Source: Aequorivita iocasae (GTDB lineage: Bacteria > Bacteroidota > Bacteroidia > Flavobacteriales > Flavobacteriaceae). From it: 64,000 bases of DNA. The notes below the pieces were generated by a model that was not told the origin of the DNA, searched no databases, and saw only the letters and a list, made by a program, of their open reading frames with translations. The stretch lies in NCBI RefSeq assembly GCF_016757735.1, contig NZ_CP068439.1, forward strand, positions 2,294,001 to 2,358,000, read 5' to 3'. Both the position numbers and the translations under genes were made by a program. Every line of letters begins with the position of its first letter. Position 1 is the first letter of the stretch. Shown here piece after piece: positions 8,483 to 17,002 of this stretch.

Positions 8483-9187
8483 ATGTTCAGGATTAAATTT
8501 TCAATAGTATGTATGTTTTGTGCCCTTGTACTGCCCGGCTGTTCCGACTCTACTGATGAGGCTTCAGATCCGGAAAATTCCTGTGAGAATAGCGGGCTCC
8601 AAATAGAATCAATAGAAATTGAGGAAAACATGGCCACCGCCACGGCTACCGGGGGTACGCCGCCCTATGAGTATGAGTGGAGTGACGGTACCCAAGGGAA
8701 TGTATATATCGGTTGGTCTGGGACCTACATGGTAACCGTGACCGATAGTAAAGGATGTACTGCCACGCGAGAGGCTTTGCTAGAAGGGGTTTATAACTTT
8801 GCAGGCACTTGGGAAATGGTAGTGTTTCAGGAAGATGTGCCCGTAGGGGAGTATGTGGAACATTATAGTACAGATTGCCCAGATATTGTAGTAAATAAAA
8901 CCTCTATGAGCGGCAGCTATGAATTTCAATTGGGGGAATATGAGGCCTTGTTTGAATATAGCATCACAGACAGCACCATAAATACCAACATTGAATATAA
9001 CGCAGATTGCGAGATTGTATCTGATTTGCCCGATACCGAGACCGAAAATACCGAAACGGGAGAGGGGGTTGTGTACTTTGATGGCAGCAATTTTGTATTG
9101 AACTACTTTAATGGCGGGGAAGAAACCGTAATTATTTTAGGCCAGGACAGGATAAAAATAGCAGATGAGGAATACGAGCGGTTGTAA
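8483..9187 (+). CDS. Lipoprotein with one SprB-like repeat
   Basis: The 234-residue secreted lipoprotein has a signal peptide ending in the lipobox LPGC (Cys about residue 20). Residues 57-98 form one SprB/PKD-like repeat: GGTPPYEYEWSDGTQGN followed by SGTYMVTVTDSKGCTAT. A C-terminal beta-rich domain begins NFAGTWEMVV and looks like a lipocalin-like or similar barrel. It has no type IX C-terminal sorting domain, so it is probably lipid-anchored at the cell surface. Monocistronic, with a clear terminator directly downstream. Function unknown; adhesin-like repeats suggest a surface role. Confidence 0.75.
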   Translation: MFRIKFSIVCMFCALVLPGCSDSTDEASDPENSCENSGLQIESIEIEENMATATATGGTPPYEYEWSDGTQGNVYIGWSGTYMVTVTDSKGCTATREALLEGVYNFAGTWEMVVFQEDVPVGEYVEHYSTDCPDIVVNKTSMSGSYEFQLGEYEALFEYSITDSTINTNIEYNADCEIVSDLPDTETENTETGEGVVYFDGSNFVLNYFNGGEETVIILGQDRIKIADEEYERL

Positions 9188-9208
9188 GTAGCTAACCCCT
9201 CCATTAAC

Positions 9209-9243
9209 ACCCATAAATTCGTTTAGGATTTGTGGGTTTTTTT
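9209..9243 (+). terminator. Rho-independent terminator after the SprB-repeat lipoprotein
   Basis: ACCCATAAAT (9209-9218) pairs with ATTTGTGGGT (9228-9237) with one G-T wobble, around a 9-base loop, and is followed by a run of T to 9243. It lies 22 bases after the stop codon. Confidence 0.85.
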
Positions 9244-9270
9244 GTATTTCATTTGACCAATTGTAAAAGC

Positions 9271-9384
9271 GTCATTGCGAGCGCAGCGAAGCAATCTCTT
9301 TGGGTTCAGGCAATACCATGGGTGTAGGCGTTTTCCCTAAACAGATTGCTTCAGTCGCTCCTTGGGTCGCTCTTTCGCAATGAC
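9271..9384. repeat. Dispersed inverted-repeat element, copy 2 (114 bp)
   Basis: This second copy of the element at 1631-1766 has the same perfect ends (GTCATTGCGA at 9271-9280, TCGCAATGAC at 9375-9384) and the same first 38 bases, including GCGAAGCAATCTCTTTGGGT. The centre is shorter and diverged. It lies in a 730-base gene-free stretch (9188-9917). That stretch otherwise holds a terminator, two tandem arrays and the DUF302 promoter; 9385-9525 shows no recognisable feature. Confidence 0.8.
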
Positions 9385-9525
9385 CTCTCGACTCCTCTCG
9401 AGGTAGGCTAACCAACTTAGGACAGGCTGTTCAGAATAGTCTTTCATGGAGACGCTCAGGGTTAGAAAAGGGGATATTGAGACGGGATGGTATAGATTTT
9501 ATATGTATTATGTTTATTTAATACG

Positions 9526-9580
9526 CTATAAACATACTATAAACATACTATAAATATACTATATACATACTATAAATACT
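9526..9580. repeat. 11-bp tandem repeat, five copies
   Basis: Five adjacent 11-bp units: CTATAAACATA twice, then CTATAAATATA, CTATATACATA and CTATAAATACT. The tract is purely AT-rich and would melt or bend easily. It immediately precedes heptamer array C. Confidence 0.85.
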
Positions 9581-9586
9581 CTTTAA

Positions 9587-9776
9587 GTGAGTGATGAGTA
9601 TTGAGCCGTGAGCTGTGAGTGGTGAGCTGTGAGTGGTGAGTGGTGAGTGGTGAGCCGTGAGTGGTGAGCCTTGAGTGGTGAGTGGTGAGCCGTGAGCCGT
9701 GAGTGGTGAGCCTTGAGTGGTGAGCCGTGAGAAGTGAGTGGTGAGACTTGAGTGGTGAGTGGTGAATTGTGAGACG
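9587..9776. repeat. Heptamer tandem array C (GTGAGTG/GTGAGCC type)
   Basis: About 27 units of 7 bp, mainly GTGAGTG, GTGAGCC, GTGAGCT and GTGAGAC. Period and GTGA core match array A, but the dominant unit differs. It produces a spurious His/Ser/Thr-rich frame on the minus strand. It lies upstream of the DUF302 promoter. Confidence 0.9.
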
Positions 9777-9843
9777 GTTTACTATTTTTTGTAAACTTCG
9801 TACTTCGTGCTTCGTACTTCTTACTTCAAAAATTTCCCTTGTG

Positions 9844-9886
9844 TAATCTTTGTTACTGAACACTCCGGTTTAAAGGCTTAAATTTG
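9844..9886 (+). promoter_or_regulatory. DUF302 promoter with TAAY-N4-GTTA operator
   Basis: The palindrome TAATCTTTGTTA (9844-9855, flanked by G and C) is centred exactly 33 bp before the centre of a perfect Bacteroidota -7 element TAAATTTG (9879-9886). The same arrangement precedes the RND pump operon at 10454-10496. The spacing is that of a class II activator site. The DUF302 start codon follows 31 bases after the -7 element. Confidence 0.6.
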
Positions 9887-9917
9887 AATTAAGTTATTCA
9901 TTTAAAACAATTAAGCT

Positions 9918-10307
9918 ATGAGTTATTACATCAGTACAACATTAAAGAACACAAGTTTTAAAGAGGCCATTGAAAAAACAACGGCAGCTTTAAAAGAAGA
10001 AGGTTTTGGGGTGTTGACCGAAATAGATATAAAGGCCACCTTAAAAAAGAAGTTGGATGCAGACTTTTACAATTATACCATACTTGGCGCCTGCAATCCG
10101 CACATGGCGCATCAGGCATTACAGGCGGAAAACAAAATAGGAACCATGCTTCCCTGCAACGTGATAGTGCAGGAACGCGAGCCCGGCACCGTTGAGATTT
10201 CGGCGGTAGATCCCGCGGCTTCCATGATGGCGGTACAAAATGATTCGTTGGCAGGCATAGCCAAAGAGGTTCAAGAAAAATTGACCAAAGTCATTAAAAG
10301 TATTTAG
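9918..10307 (+). CDS. DUF302 protein
   Basis: A 129-residue cytosolic protein of the DUF302 family, recognised by FKEAIEKTTAALKEEGFGVLTEI at the N-terminus (given here as a stretch at residues 15-35), the central LGACNPHMAHQAL and the GTMLPCNVIVQE strand. The fold is a two-layer alpha/beta protein with one conserved Cys-Asn-Pro segment. It shares a distinctive promoter palindrome with the following RND efflux operon, so it probably belongs to the same stress or metal response. Biochemical function is not established for the family. Confidence 0.85.
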   Translation: MSYYISTTLKNTSFKEAIEKTTAALKEEGFGVLTEIDIKATLKKKLDADFYNYTILGACNPHMAHQALQAENKIGTMLPCNVIVQEREPGTVEISAVDPAASMMAVQNDSLAGIAKEVQEKLTKVIKSI

Positions 10308-10376
10308 GGACGTTTCGTGGTTGGTTCATTCCTGATAAGTGCAGATTTTATTGGTTAGTGAAGAGGCTGTCTCTTT

Positions 10377-10446
10377 TCAATTATCATTGATCAATTATCA
10401 ATGATCAATACTTAATATTCACTATTCACTACTAACTACTCACTCC
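10377..10446. repeat. Heptamer tandem array D (TCAATTA to TCACTAC)
   Basis: Ten 7-bp units in one phase: TCAATTA, TCATTGA, TCAATTA, TCAATGA, TCAATAC, TTAATAT, TCACTAT, TCACTAC, TAACTAC, TCACTCC. The unit sequence drifts across the array but the register does not. It ends 8 bases before the operator of the RND pump operon. Confidence 0.85.
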
Positions 10447-10453
10447 TTCTCGG

Positions 10454-10496
10454 TAACATTAGTTACTGACTTGTCTTGATTTCTGAAGTATGTTTG
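10454..10496 (+). promoter_or_regulatory. RND pump operon promoter with TAAC-N4-GTTA operator
   Basis: The palindrome GTAACATTAGTTAC (core TAACATTAGTTA, 10454-10465) is centred exactly 33 bp before the centre of the -7 element TATGTTTG (10489-10496). It matches the DUF302 promoter in both sequence (each palindrome is followed by CTGA) and spacing. The tolC start codon follows 19 bases after the -7 element. Confidence 0.6.
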
Positions 10497-10515
10497 CATC
10501 AAATTAAAAATTACA

Positions 10516-11820
10516 ATGAAGATTAAAAATATAACTACACTAATAGCGATGTTGCCCACGCTACTATTTGCGCAACAAACCGTCCCCATTTCCAAGGCAG
10601 AAGTGCTGGAAAAAGTGGTGCAGCAAAACAATAAACTGAAGATTGGCGAGCAGCAGGTACTTGCCGCAAAAGGCGATTACAACCAAACCAACGCGGTTTT
10701 CCTACCTAATATAACTGCGTCGCATACCGGAATGGCAACCACCAATCCGTTGATGGCTTTTGGTTTTAAGTTGAATCAGGAAATAGTTACCCAAGCCGAT
10801 TTTGATCCGAATAAATTGAACAATCCTTCGCAGATCAATCTGTTTGCAACAAAGTTTGAAGTGCAACAGCCACTTATAAATGTGGATGGCATTTTTCAAC
10901 GCAAAGCCGCAAAAGCAAAATGGGAAGCTACCCAAATGCAGTTGGCGCGCACGGGAGACTATCTTTCCCTTGAAACCGAAAAAGCTTATATGCAACTCCA
11001 ACTTGCCTATAAAAGTGTGGAAGTTTTGGAAACCGCTTTAAAGGCCGCCAATGAAAACCTTCGGTTGGCGAACAATAGTTTTAAGCAGGGCTATTTGCAA
11101 CAGAGCGATGTGCTTGCGGTGCAAGTACGTGTTACCGAAGTGGAAAACCAGTTGCAATATGCCAAAAGCAATGTGATAAACGCTTCGGAATATCTTGCAG
11201 TTTTAATGAATGAAGAGGTTTCCGGTGTTTTAAAACCAACGGATTCGTTGATGGTTTCTTCGGAATTGAAGGCAGCTGAAACAATTTCCAATTCCAGAGC
11301 CGATATACAGGCCATGGAATTTGCCGCCGAAGCCTACAGACAAAATTACAAAGCAGATAAAATGACTTTTCTACCAAGGCTGAACGCTTTCGGAAGCTAC
11401 GAACTTTACGATGACCAGATTTTTCAGGCCGATGCCAATGGCTATCTGTTTGGAGCGGCCTTGACTTGGAATCTTTTTGAGGGTTCTAAACGCTTCGGAA
11501 AAACTCAAAAAAGCAAAGCGGAATTCAACAAAGCAAATCTTGAATTGGAGCAATACAAAGCCGAAAGCCAATTGGAGCTGAATAAGGCAAAACGAATGTA
11601 TCAGGATGCAAAAAACAATTTAAACCTGACCGAGTTGGCGCTGGAACAATCAAAAGAAGCGCTCCGCATTCGTACCAACAGATTTAAGGAAGGTCTTGAA
11701 AAAACCACCGACCTTTTAATGGCTGAAACGCAGTTTTCACAGAAACAATTGGAATATTACAATACTGTTTTTCAGCATAATTATGCTTTGGCATATCTTC
11801 AATTCTTAACTAAAAACTAA
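10516..11820 (+). CDS. TolC-family outer-membrane efflux channel
   Basis: The 434-residue protein has an N-terminal signal peptide (cleavage after LLFAQ, about residue 19) and two TolC-type repeats, each with long coiled-coil helices and a short beta-hairpin insertion. It forms the trimeric outer-membrane duct of the pump encoded by the next two genes. It is the first gene of a compact operon: the adaptor follows 6 bases after the stop. Complete and of normal length. Substrate not predictable from this subunit. Confidence 0.9.
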   Translation: MKIKNITTLIAMLPTLLFAQQTVPISKAEVLEKVVQQNNKLKIGEQQVLAAKGDYNQTNAVFLPNITASHTGMATTNPLMAFGFKLNQEIVTQADFDPNKLNNPSQINLFATKFEVQQPLINVDGIFQRKAAKAKWEATQMQLARTGDYLSLETEKAYMQLQLAYKSVEVLETALKAANENLRLANNSFKQGYLQQSDVLAVQVRVTEVENQLQYAKSNVINASEYLAVLMNEEVSGVLKPTDSLMVSSELKAAETISNSRADIQAMEFAAEAYRQNYKADKMTFLPRLNAFGSYELYDDQIFQADANGYLFGAALTWNLFEGSKRFGKTQKSKAEFNKANLELEQYKAESQLELNKAKRMYQDAKNNLNLTELALEQSKEALRIRTNRFKEGLEKTTDLLMAETQFSQKQLEYYNTVFQHNYALAYLQFLTKN

Positions 11821-11826
11821 TCAGTG

Positions 11827-12906
11827 ATGAAAAAAAAATATTCTCTAATTCTATTCTTGGCAGTACTCAGTTTTACTGCGTGTAACAATTCTTCCGAAGA
11901 AAAAAACATCGATAACACAGCGGCCATTCCAGTAAACGTGAGTTCCGTAGCGGCCGAAAATAATACACCTTTTTTAACCGCCAGTGGTAAAATAGAAGCC
12001 GCCAACAGCGCCACACTAAGCACCCGAATGATGGGCTTTGTGGACAAGGTGCACGTGAATGTAGGCGAAAAAGTTACAAAGGGACAATTGTTGGTGAGCA
12101 TCAACAATTCAGACCTTTCTGCAAAAAGTGCGCAGACTAGCGCTGGTATCACTGAAGCACAGGCGGCTTTCAACAATGCTGAAAAGGATTATCAACGTTT
12201 TAAGAACCTCTTTGCGGAAAATAGCGCAAGCCAAAAGGAACTCGACGATCAACGCGCGCGTTACGAAATGGCAAAAGCCAGATTGGAAGGCGCAAAACAG
12301 ATGAAGAACGAAGTGCAATCGCAGTTTGCCTATGTAAACCTTCGTGCGCCTTTCAGTGGCGTAGTTACCAATAAATTTATTGAAGCGGGCGATATGGCGA
12401 ATCCCGGAGTACCATTGATTTCAGTAGAAGGCCCTGGCAATTTTGAAGTAACCGCTTCAGTACCCGAAAGTGAAATTTCTAAAATAAAATCAGGCACCGA
12501 AGTACAAGTGATTGTAAAATCTTCAGATAAAATACTTCCCGGCACGGTTACCGAAGTAAGCACTTCCGCTAAAAACACGGGTGGACAATATTTGGTAAAA
12601 GTGGTCTTGGACAAAACCGATGCCGATATTCTTTCGGGTATGTACGCCACGGTTCAATTTCCCATAGAAAGGAAAGCAGATATTACCACAATTTTGGTTC
12701 CAAAGGAAGCAATAGTTAAACGAGGGCAATTAACCGGGATTTACACCGTAAGCCAAAGCAACACGGCATTACTGCGCTGGTTGCGAGTGGGAAGAACTTT
12801 TGGCGATAATGTGGAAGTACTTTCAGGTTTGGCAGCAGATGAAAACTATATAATTTCTTCCGAAGGAAAACTTTACAACGGAGCGAAAATAACCATTAAA
12901 CAATAA
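11827..12906 (+). CDS. RND efflux periplasmic adaptor (lipoprotein)
   Basis: This 359-residue membrane-fusion protein has a lipobox (SFTAC, Cys about residue 19). Lipoyl halves flank a helical hairpin (about residues 95-160), followed by FVNLRAPFSG-like (YVNLRAPFSGVVTNK) and the beta-barrel with VTASVPESEI. I chose ATG at 11827 rather than the GTG three bases earlier. It bridges the TolC-type channel upstream and the RND pump that starts 2 bases after its stop. The family exports drugs, dyes or other small molecules. Confidence 0.9.
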   Translation: MKKKYSLILFLAVLSFTACNNSSEEKNIDNTAAIPVNVSSVAAENNTPFLTASGKIEAANSATLSTRMMGFVDKVHVNVGEKVTKGQLLVSINNSDLSAKSAQTSAGITEAQAAFNNAEKDYQRFKNLFAENSASQKELDDQRARYEMAKARLEGAKQMKNEVQSQFAYVNLRAPFSGVVTNKFIEAGDMANPGVPLISVEGPGNFEVTASVPESEISKIKSGTEVQVIVKSSDKILPGTVTEVSTSAKNTGGQYLVKVVLDKTDADILSGMYATVQFPIERKADITTILVPKEAIVKRGQLTGIYTVSQSNTALLRWLRVGRTFGDNVEVLSGLAADENYIISSEGKLYNGAKITIKQ

Positions 12907-12908
12907 TC

Positions 12909-15900
12909 ATGAAGGACGGATTAGCAGGCAAAATTGCCAAGTTATTTATAGGCTCAAAGCTTACGGTACTGTTGATGATCGTGTTTATGGTCATTGGGGT
13001 GTACAGTTCGTTTTTAATCCCGCGCGAGGAAGAACCGCAGATTGATGTGGCCATGGCGGACATCTTTGTGGGCTACCCGGGAGCTTCCCCAACAGAGGTT
13101 GAATCCCGTGTTGTAAAACCATTGGAAAAACTGGTGTCCAACATTCCCGGCGTAGAGTATGTGTATTCCACTTCTTCCAAAGAAGGGGCGATGGTAATCG
13201 TACAGTTTTATGTGGGCGAGGATATTGAGCGATCTTTCGTAAAACTTTACAACGAAATGAACAAGCACATGGACCTAATGCCTTCAGGCGTTACCATGCC
13301 GCTTGTAAAACCCCGCGCCATTGATGATGTACCGATGCTCGGAATCACCCTTTGGAGCGAAAATTACGACGATTTTCAGCTGAAGCAAATTTCAGACGAG
13401 CTTACCCAGGAAATTGAAAAAGTAAACAAGGTTTCCACCACCCATAAAATCGGGGGCAGAAACCGACAGCTGCGGGTAATATTGGATAAGGATAAATTGG
13501 CTTCCAGCGGACTCGACTTTTTGGGCGTTGCCGAAATGATAAAGGCAAACAATCAGCAAATGAGCTCCGGCAGTTTTGACAAAAACGATACGGAGTTTTT
13601 GGTTACCACCGGAAGTTTTCTAAAATCAGCGACCGATGTTGAAAACTTGGTGGTGGGCGTTCAGCAGAACCAGCCTATTTATCTGAAACAGGTTGCCGCA
13701 ATTTTTGACGGTCCCGAAATCCCGAGGCAATATGTTTCCTTTGGGTTTGGAGGTGCGAGCGAAAACATCTCCAATTATCCTTCGGAATATCCCGCCGTAA
13801 CCATTTCGGTTGCAAAACGAAAAGGCGCTGACGCCATGAAAATTGCCGATGTGATTATTGACAAGGTTGACCATTTGCGAAGCAATCTGATTCCCGATGA
13901 TGTTCATGTAGAAATCACCCGTAACTACGGTGAAACAGCTTCCCACAAGGTTTCGGAATTGTTGATGCACCTTATAGGTGCTATTATAGCTGTTACTTTG
14001 GTAGTGATGCTCGCTATGGGTTGGCGAGGAGGTTTGGTAGTGTTTTTATCAGTGCCCATCACCTTTGCTTTGACACTTTTGAGTTATTACCTGCTCGATT
14101 ATACATTGAACCGGATCACCCTTTTCGCTTTGGTATTTGTTACGGGAATCGTAGTGGATGACTCCATCATCATAGCCGAGAATATGCACCGGCATTTCAA
14201 GATGAAACGCTTGCCGTTTAAGCAAGCTGCCATTTACGCCATAAACGAAGTGGGTAACCCGACCATTTTGGCAACCTTTACGGTAATCGCTTCCGTCTTG
14301 CCGATGGCTTTTGTTTCTGGATTGATGGGTCCGTATATGTCGCCAATGCCCATCGGGGCTTCGATAGCTATGATACTTTCGTTGTTTGTGGCACTGACCA
14401 TTACTCCGTATTTGGGATATATCTTTCTTCGTGAAAAAGAGAAAAAAGGAAAAGCTCCCAAGCCCGAAAAACCTTTGGAGAATACTTTTATCTATAGAAT
14501 TTATTCGAAACTGGAAACTCCTCTGATCGAAAACAAAAAGACACGTTGGCTGTTTTTGGGGATTACCGTCGTGATGCTTTTAGGTTCTATAATGATGTTC
14601 TTTACCAAATCGGTTGCCGTGAAAATGCTTCCTTTCGACAATAAAAACGAAATGCAGGTAGTGATCGATATGCCCGAAGGAACCACTTTGGAACGCACCG
14701 CAGTAGTTGCCCGCGAAATTGGACAATACCTTTCCACACAGCCCTTGGTAGTGAATTATCAAAATTACGTTGGTACTTCGGCACCGATAACCTTTAATGG
14801 TTTGGTGCGTCATTACGATTTACGTGGCGGTAGCAATATGGCCGATATACAAGTGAATTTGGTGGGCAAGGAAGACCGTAGCGAACAGAGCCACGAGATT
14901 GCAAAACAACTGCGACCGCGCATTCAAGAAATTGGAAGGAAGTTTGGCGCCAATGTAAAAATAGTGGAAGTGCCGCCGGGGCCGCCAGTATTATCAACAA
15001 TTGTCGCTGAAATATATGGACCCGATTACGACCAGCAGATAGCAGTAGCCAAAAAAGTTGAAAACATTTTGAACGATACCCAAGATGTGGTTGACGTAGA
15101 TTGGATGGTGGAAGCAGACCAAAAGGAATACGAGTTCATTATTGACAAGGAAAAAGCAATGCGTTATGGCGTGGCACCACAACAGATTGTTTACACTATG
15201 AGTATGGCGCTTTCAGATAGACCGGTAACCAATCTTTATGCTGAAACTGCCACTAATCAAGTGGGAATATTACTCGCTTTGGATGAAAAGGAAAAATCTA
15301 CCATCCAGGATATTTCGCAGTTGAAGATTGCTTCAAAACAAGGCAATATGGTTTCGGTGGGCGATTTGGTAACGGTGCAGGAAAGCACCCGTGCAAAAAG
15401 CATTTACCGCAAAAACCAAAAACGTGTGGTTTATGTCTTGGCAGATATGGCGGGAGAGCTTGAGAGCCCTGTATATGCCATTTTGGGAATGACCGATAAG
15501 CTTAACAATATTGCATTGCCGGCAGGTTATAAAATGAACGAACTGTATTTGCAGCAACCCGAACACGAAGACGACTTTACCGTGAAATGGGATGGGGAGT
15601 GGCAGATAACTTTGGAAGTTTTCCGCGATTTGGGAATTGCCTTTTTGGGGGTAATCATCATCATTTACATTTTGATTGTAGGTTGGTTCCAAAACTTTAA
15701 GGCGCCAGTTGTAATGATGGTTGCCATTCCGTTATCGTTGATAGGAATTGTGCTTGGTCACTGGATTATGGGTGCATTTTTCACCGCTACATCCTTCATT
15801 GGAATGATTGCCTTGGCGGGAATTATGGTGCGAAACTCGGTGCTGTTGATTGACTTTATAAACCTGCGAACTGCAGAGGGAATTCCGTTAAAACAAGCCG

Positions 15901-16106
15901 TAATTGAAGCAGGCGCAGTGCGAACAACCCCAATATTATTAACTGCAGGAACGGTGGTTATTGGAGCATTTGTAATACTGTTCGACCCAATTTTCCAAGG
16001 ACTTGCCATTTCGCTGATGGGCGGGACTATTGTTTCTACTGTACTAACACTACTTGTTGTGCCTTTGGTGTATTATATGATTGAACGGAAGAATTATAAA
16101 GAGTAA
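12909..16106 (+). CDS. RND efflux pump, inner-membrane transporter
   Basis: A 1065-residue HAE1/AcrB-like proton-driven transporter with 12 predicted membrane segments and two large periplasmic loops. The first transmembrane helix is preceded by KLFIGSKLTV; the central TM4 region reads GIVVDDSIIIAENMHRHFK with the Asp pair that relays protons. A second repeat contains GIMVRNSVLLIDFINLR in the matching place. It is the third gene of the TolC-adaptor-pump operon. This subgroup, near the Gram-negative HAE1 and NFE families, cannot be given a substrate from sequence alone. The stop codon merges into heptamer array E. Confidence 0.9.
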   Translation: MKDGLAGKIAKLFIGSKLTVLLMIVFMVIGVYSSFLIPREEEPQIDVAMADIFVGYPGASPTEVESRVVKPLEKLVSNIPGVEYVYSTSSKEGAMVIVQFYVGEDIERSFVKLYNEMNKHMDLMPSGVTMPLVKPRAIDDVPMLGITLWSENYDDFQLKQISDELTQEIEKVNKVSTTHKIGGRNRQLRVILDKDKLASSGLDFLGVAEMIKANNQQMSSGSFDKNDTEFLVTTGSFLKSATDVENLVVGVQQNQPIYLKQVAAIFDGPEIPRQYVSFGFGGASENISNYPSEYPAVTISVAKRKGADAMKIADVIIDKVDHLRSNLIPDDVHVEITRNYGETASHKVSELLMHLIGAIIAVTLVVMLAMGWRGGLVVFLSVPITFALTLLSYYLLDYTLNRITLFALVFVTGIVVDDSIIIAENMHRHFKMKRLPFKQAAIYAINEVGNPTILATFTVIASVLPMAFVSGLMGPYMSPMPIGASIAMILSLFVALTITPYLGYIFLREKEKKGKAPKPEKPLENTFIYRIYSKLETPLIENKKTRWLFLGITVVMLLGSIMMFFTKSVAVKMLPFDNKNEMQVVIDMPEGTTLERTAVVAREIGQYLSTQPLVVNYQNYVGTSAPITFNGLVRHYDLRGGSNMADIQVNLVGKEDRSEQSHEIAKQLRPRIQEIGRKFGANVKIVEVPPGPPVLSTIVAEIYGPDYDQQIAVAKKVENILNDTQDVVDVDWMVEADQKEYEFIIDKEKAMRYGVAPQQIVYTMSMALSDRPVTNLYAETATNQVGILLALDEKEKSTIQDISQLKIASKQGNMVSVGDLVTVQESTRAKSIYRKNQKRVVYVLADMAGELESPVYAILGMTDKLNNIALPAGYKMNELYLQQPEHEDDFTVKWDGEWQITLEVFRDLGIAFLGVIIIIYILIVGWFQNFKAPVVMMVAIPLSLIGIVLGHWIMGAFFTATSFIGMIALAGIMVRNSVLLIDFINLRTAEGIPLKQAVIEAGAVRTTPILLTAGTVVIGAFVILFDPIFQGLAISLMGGTIVSTVLTLLVVPLVYYMIERKNYKE

Positions 16107-16174
16107 AGAACATAAAACAAAGAACATAGAACATAGAACATAGAACAAAGAACAAAGACTTAAGACTATTAAGT
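16105..16174. repeat. Heptamer tandem array E (AAAGAAC/ATAGAAC)
   Basis: About ten units of 7 bp: AAAGAAC, ATAAAAC, AAAGAAC, ATAGAAC three times, AAAGAAC, AAAGACT, TAAGACT and a partial ATTAAGT. It starts inside the stop codon of the pump gene and separates it from the next small gene. Confidence 0.85.
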
Positions 16175-16228
16175 TAATTTGACTTTGAATAAATAAAAGT
16201 AATAAACAATAAACAACACAATAATCCA

Positions 16229-16534
16229 ATGAAACTACTAATAGTAACCGTGGTGGACGAATTTCAGAAAGAAGTGCTGCACCTTTTCAAAAGAGCCAAT
16301 ATTGAGAGCTACAGCGGTTCCGATATTGAAGGCTATAAAAATGCGTCATCCTTTATGATGAACTCCAGTTGGTTTCCTTCGGAAAAGGGAGGAGCCGATA
16401 GCAGCATGTTTTTTTCTTTTACCGAAGAGGAAAAAATTGATTTGTTTTTCAGCTTAGCAACACAATTCAATAAAAATTTGGAAACCAACAACCCAATCCA
16501 TGCGGTGGTAGTACCCATAGAACGGAATATTTAA
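16229..16534 (+). CDS. Small protein downstream of the RND pump (possible PII-like fold)
   Basis: A 101-residue soluble protein. The N-terminus MKLLIVTVVDEFQKEVLHLF followed by an IESYSGSDIEGYK strand and a later AVVVPIERN strand suggests a beta-alpha-beta ferredoxin-like or PII/CutA-like fold, where small trimeric regulators are often placed after RND or cation transporters. I do not recognise a named family. It lies 120 bases after the pump and may be in the same operon, although heptamer arrays flank it on both sides. Function uncertain. Confidence 0.6.
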   Translation: MKLLIVTVVDEFQKEVLHLFKRANIESYSGSDIEGYKNASSFMMNSSWFPSEKGGADSSMFFSFTEEEKIDLFFSLATQFNKNLETNNPIHAVVVPIERNI

Positions 16535-16674
16535 GCAGTTAACAATTAACAATTAACAATTAGCAATTAGCAATTAGCAGTTATTTAATTTTCACTATTC
16601 ACTATTCACTATTCACTATTCACTATTCACTATTCACTATTCACTATTCACTATTCACTATTCACTATTCACTA
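16535..16674. repeat. Heptamer tandem array F (ACAATTA, GCAATTA, then TTCACTA x12)
   Basis: Twenty 7-bp units in unbroken phase. The order is GCAGTTA, ACAATTA three times, GCAATTA twice, GCAGTTA, TTTAATT, then TTCACTA twelve times. The array therefore passes from one unit family to another without losing the 7-bp register. It begins directly at the stop codon of the upstream gene. Confidence 0.95.
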
Positions 16675-16699
16675 ATTAATAAACTTAAATTAAATAATT

Positions 16700-16885
16700 A
16701 TGATTAACAGATATATTAGGGCAATTGCCGGGACTTTTATTTTGATTAGCCTTCTTTTGGCTGTGTATGTAAATATCAACTGGTTGTGGTTCACAGGGTT
16801 TGTGGGCGTCAACTTGCTGCAATCATCTTTTACAAAGTGGTGCTTGATGGAAAAAATTTTAAAAAAACTGGGTGTTGACAATTGA
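16700..16885 (+). CDS. DUF2892 small membrane protein
   Basis: A 61-residue inner-membrane protein with two hydrophobic helices (about 8-25 and 28-45) connected by WLWFTGFVG. This is the YgaP-type DUF2892 domain, often found with rhodanese or sulfide-related genes; here it stands alone. The N-terminus NRYIRAIAGTF is the family's signature Arg-rich start. Function is not established. It ends 118 bases before the hibernation-factor gene and does not share its promoter. Confidence 0.8.
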   Translation: MINRYIRAIAGTFILISLLLAVYVNINWLWFTGFVGVNLLQSSFTKWCLMEKILKKLGVDN

Positions 16886-16933
16886 CAATATTCACGTATA
16901 ATCAGGTATTGAGGTACAGGTTATGTTGAAATA

Positions 16934-16976
16934 TGACCATGGTTATTTTAAAACTGCCAATTGTGGGGTATATTTG
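16934..16976 (+). promoter_or_regulatory. hpf-usp promoter, FNR/CRP-like operator (one mismatch)
   Basis: TGACCATGGTTA (16934-16945) departs from the consensus TGAYNNNNRTCA at one base. Its centre is exactly 33 bp before the centre of a perfect -7 element TATATTTG (16969-16976). The predicted transcript starts near 16980, giving a leader of about 23 bases. The mismatch also makes it a hybrid with the TAAY-N4-GTTA motif. Confidence 0.6.
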
Positions 16977-17002
16977 AAAAATAGAAACCAATTGAAAATA
17001 TC

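Noticed and set aside
9570-9863. Minus-strand frame of 97 codons rich in His/Ser/Leu-Thr
   Set aside because: It is a product of heptamer array C plus neighbouring spacer and has no non-repeat coding content.
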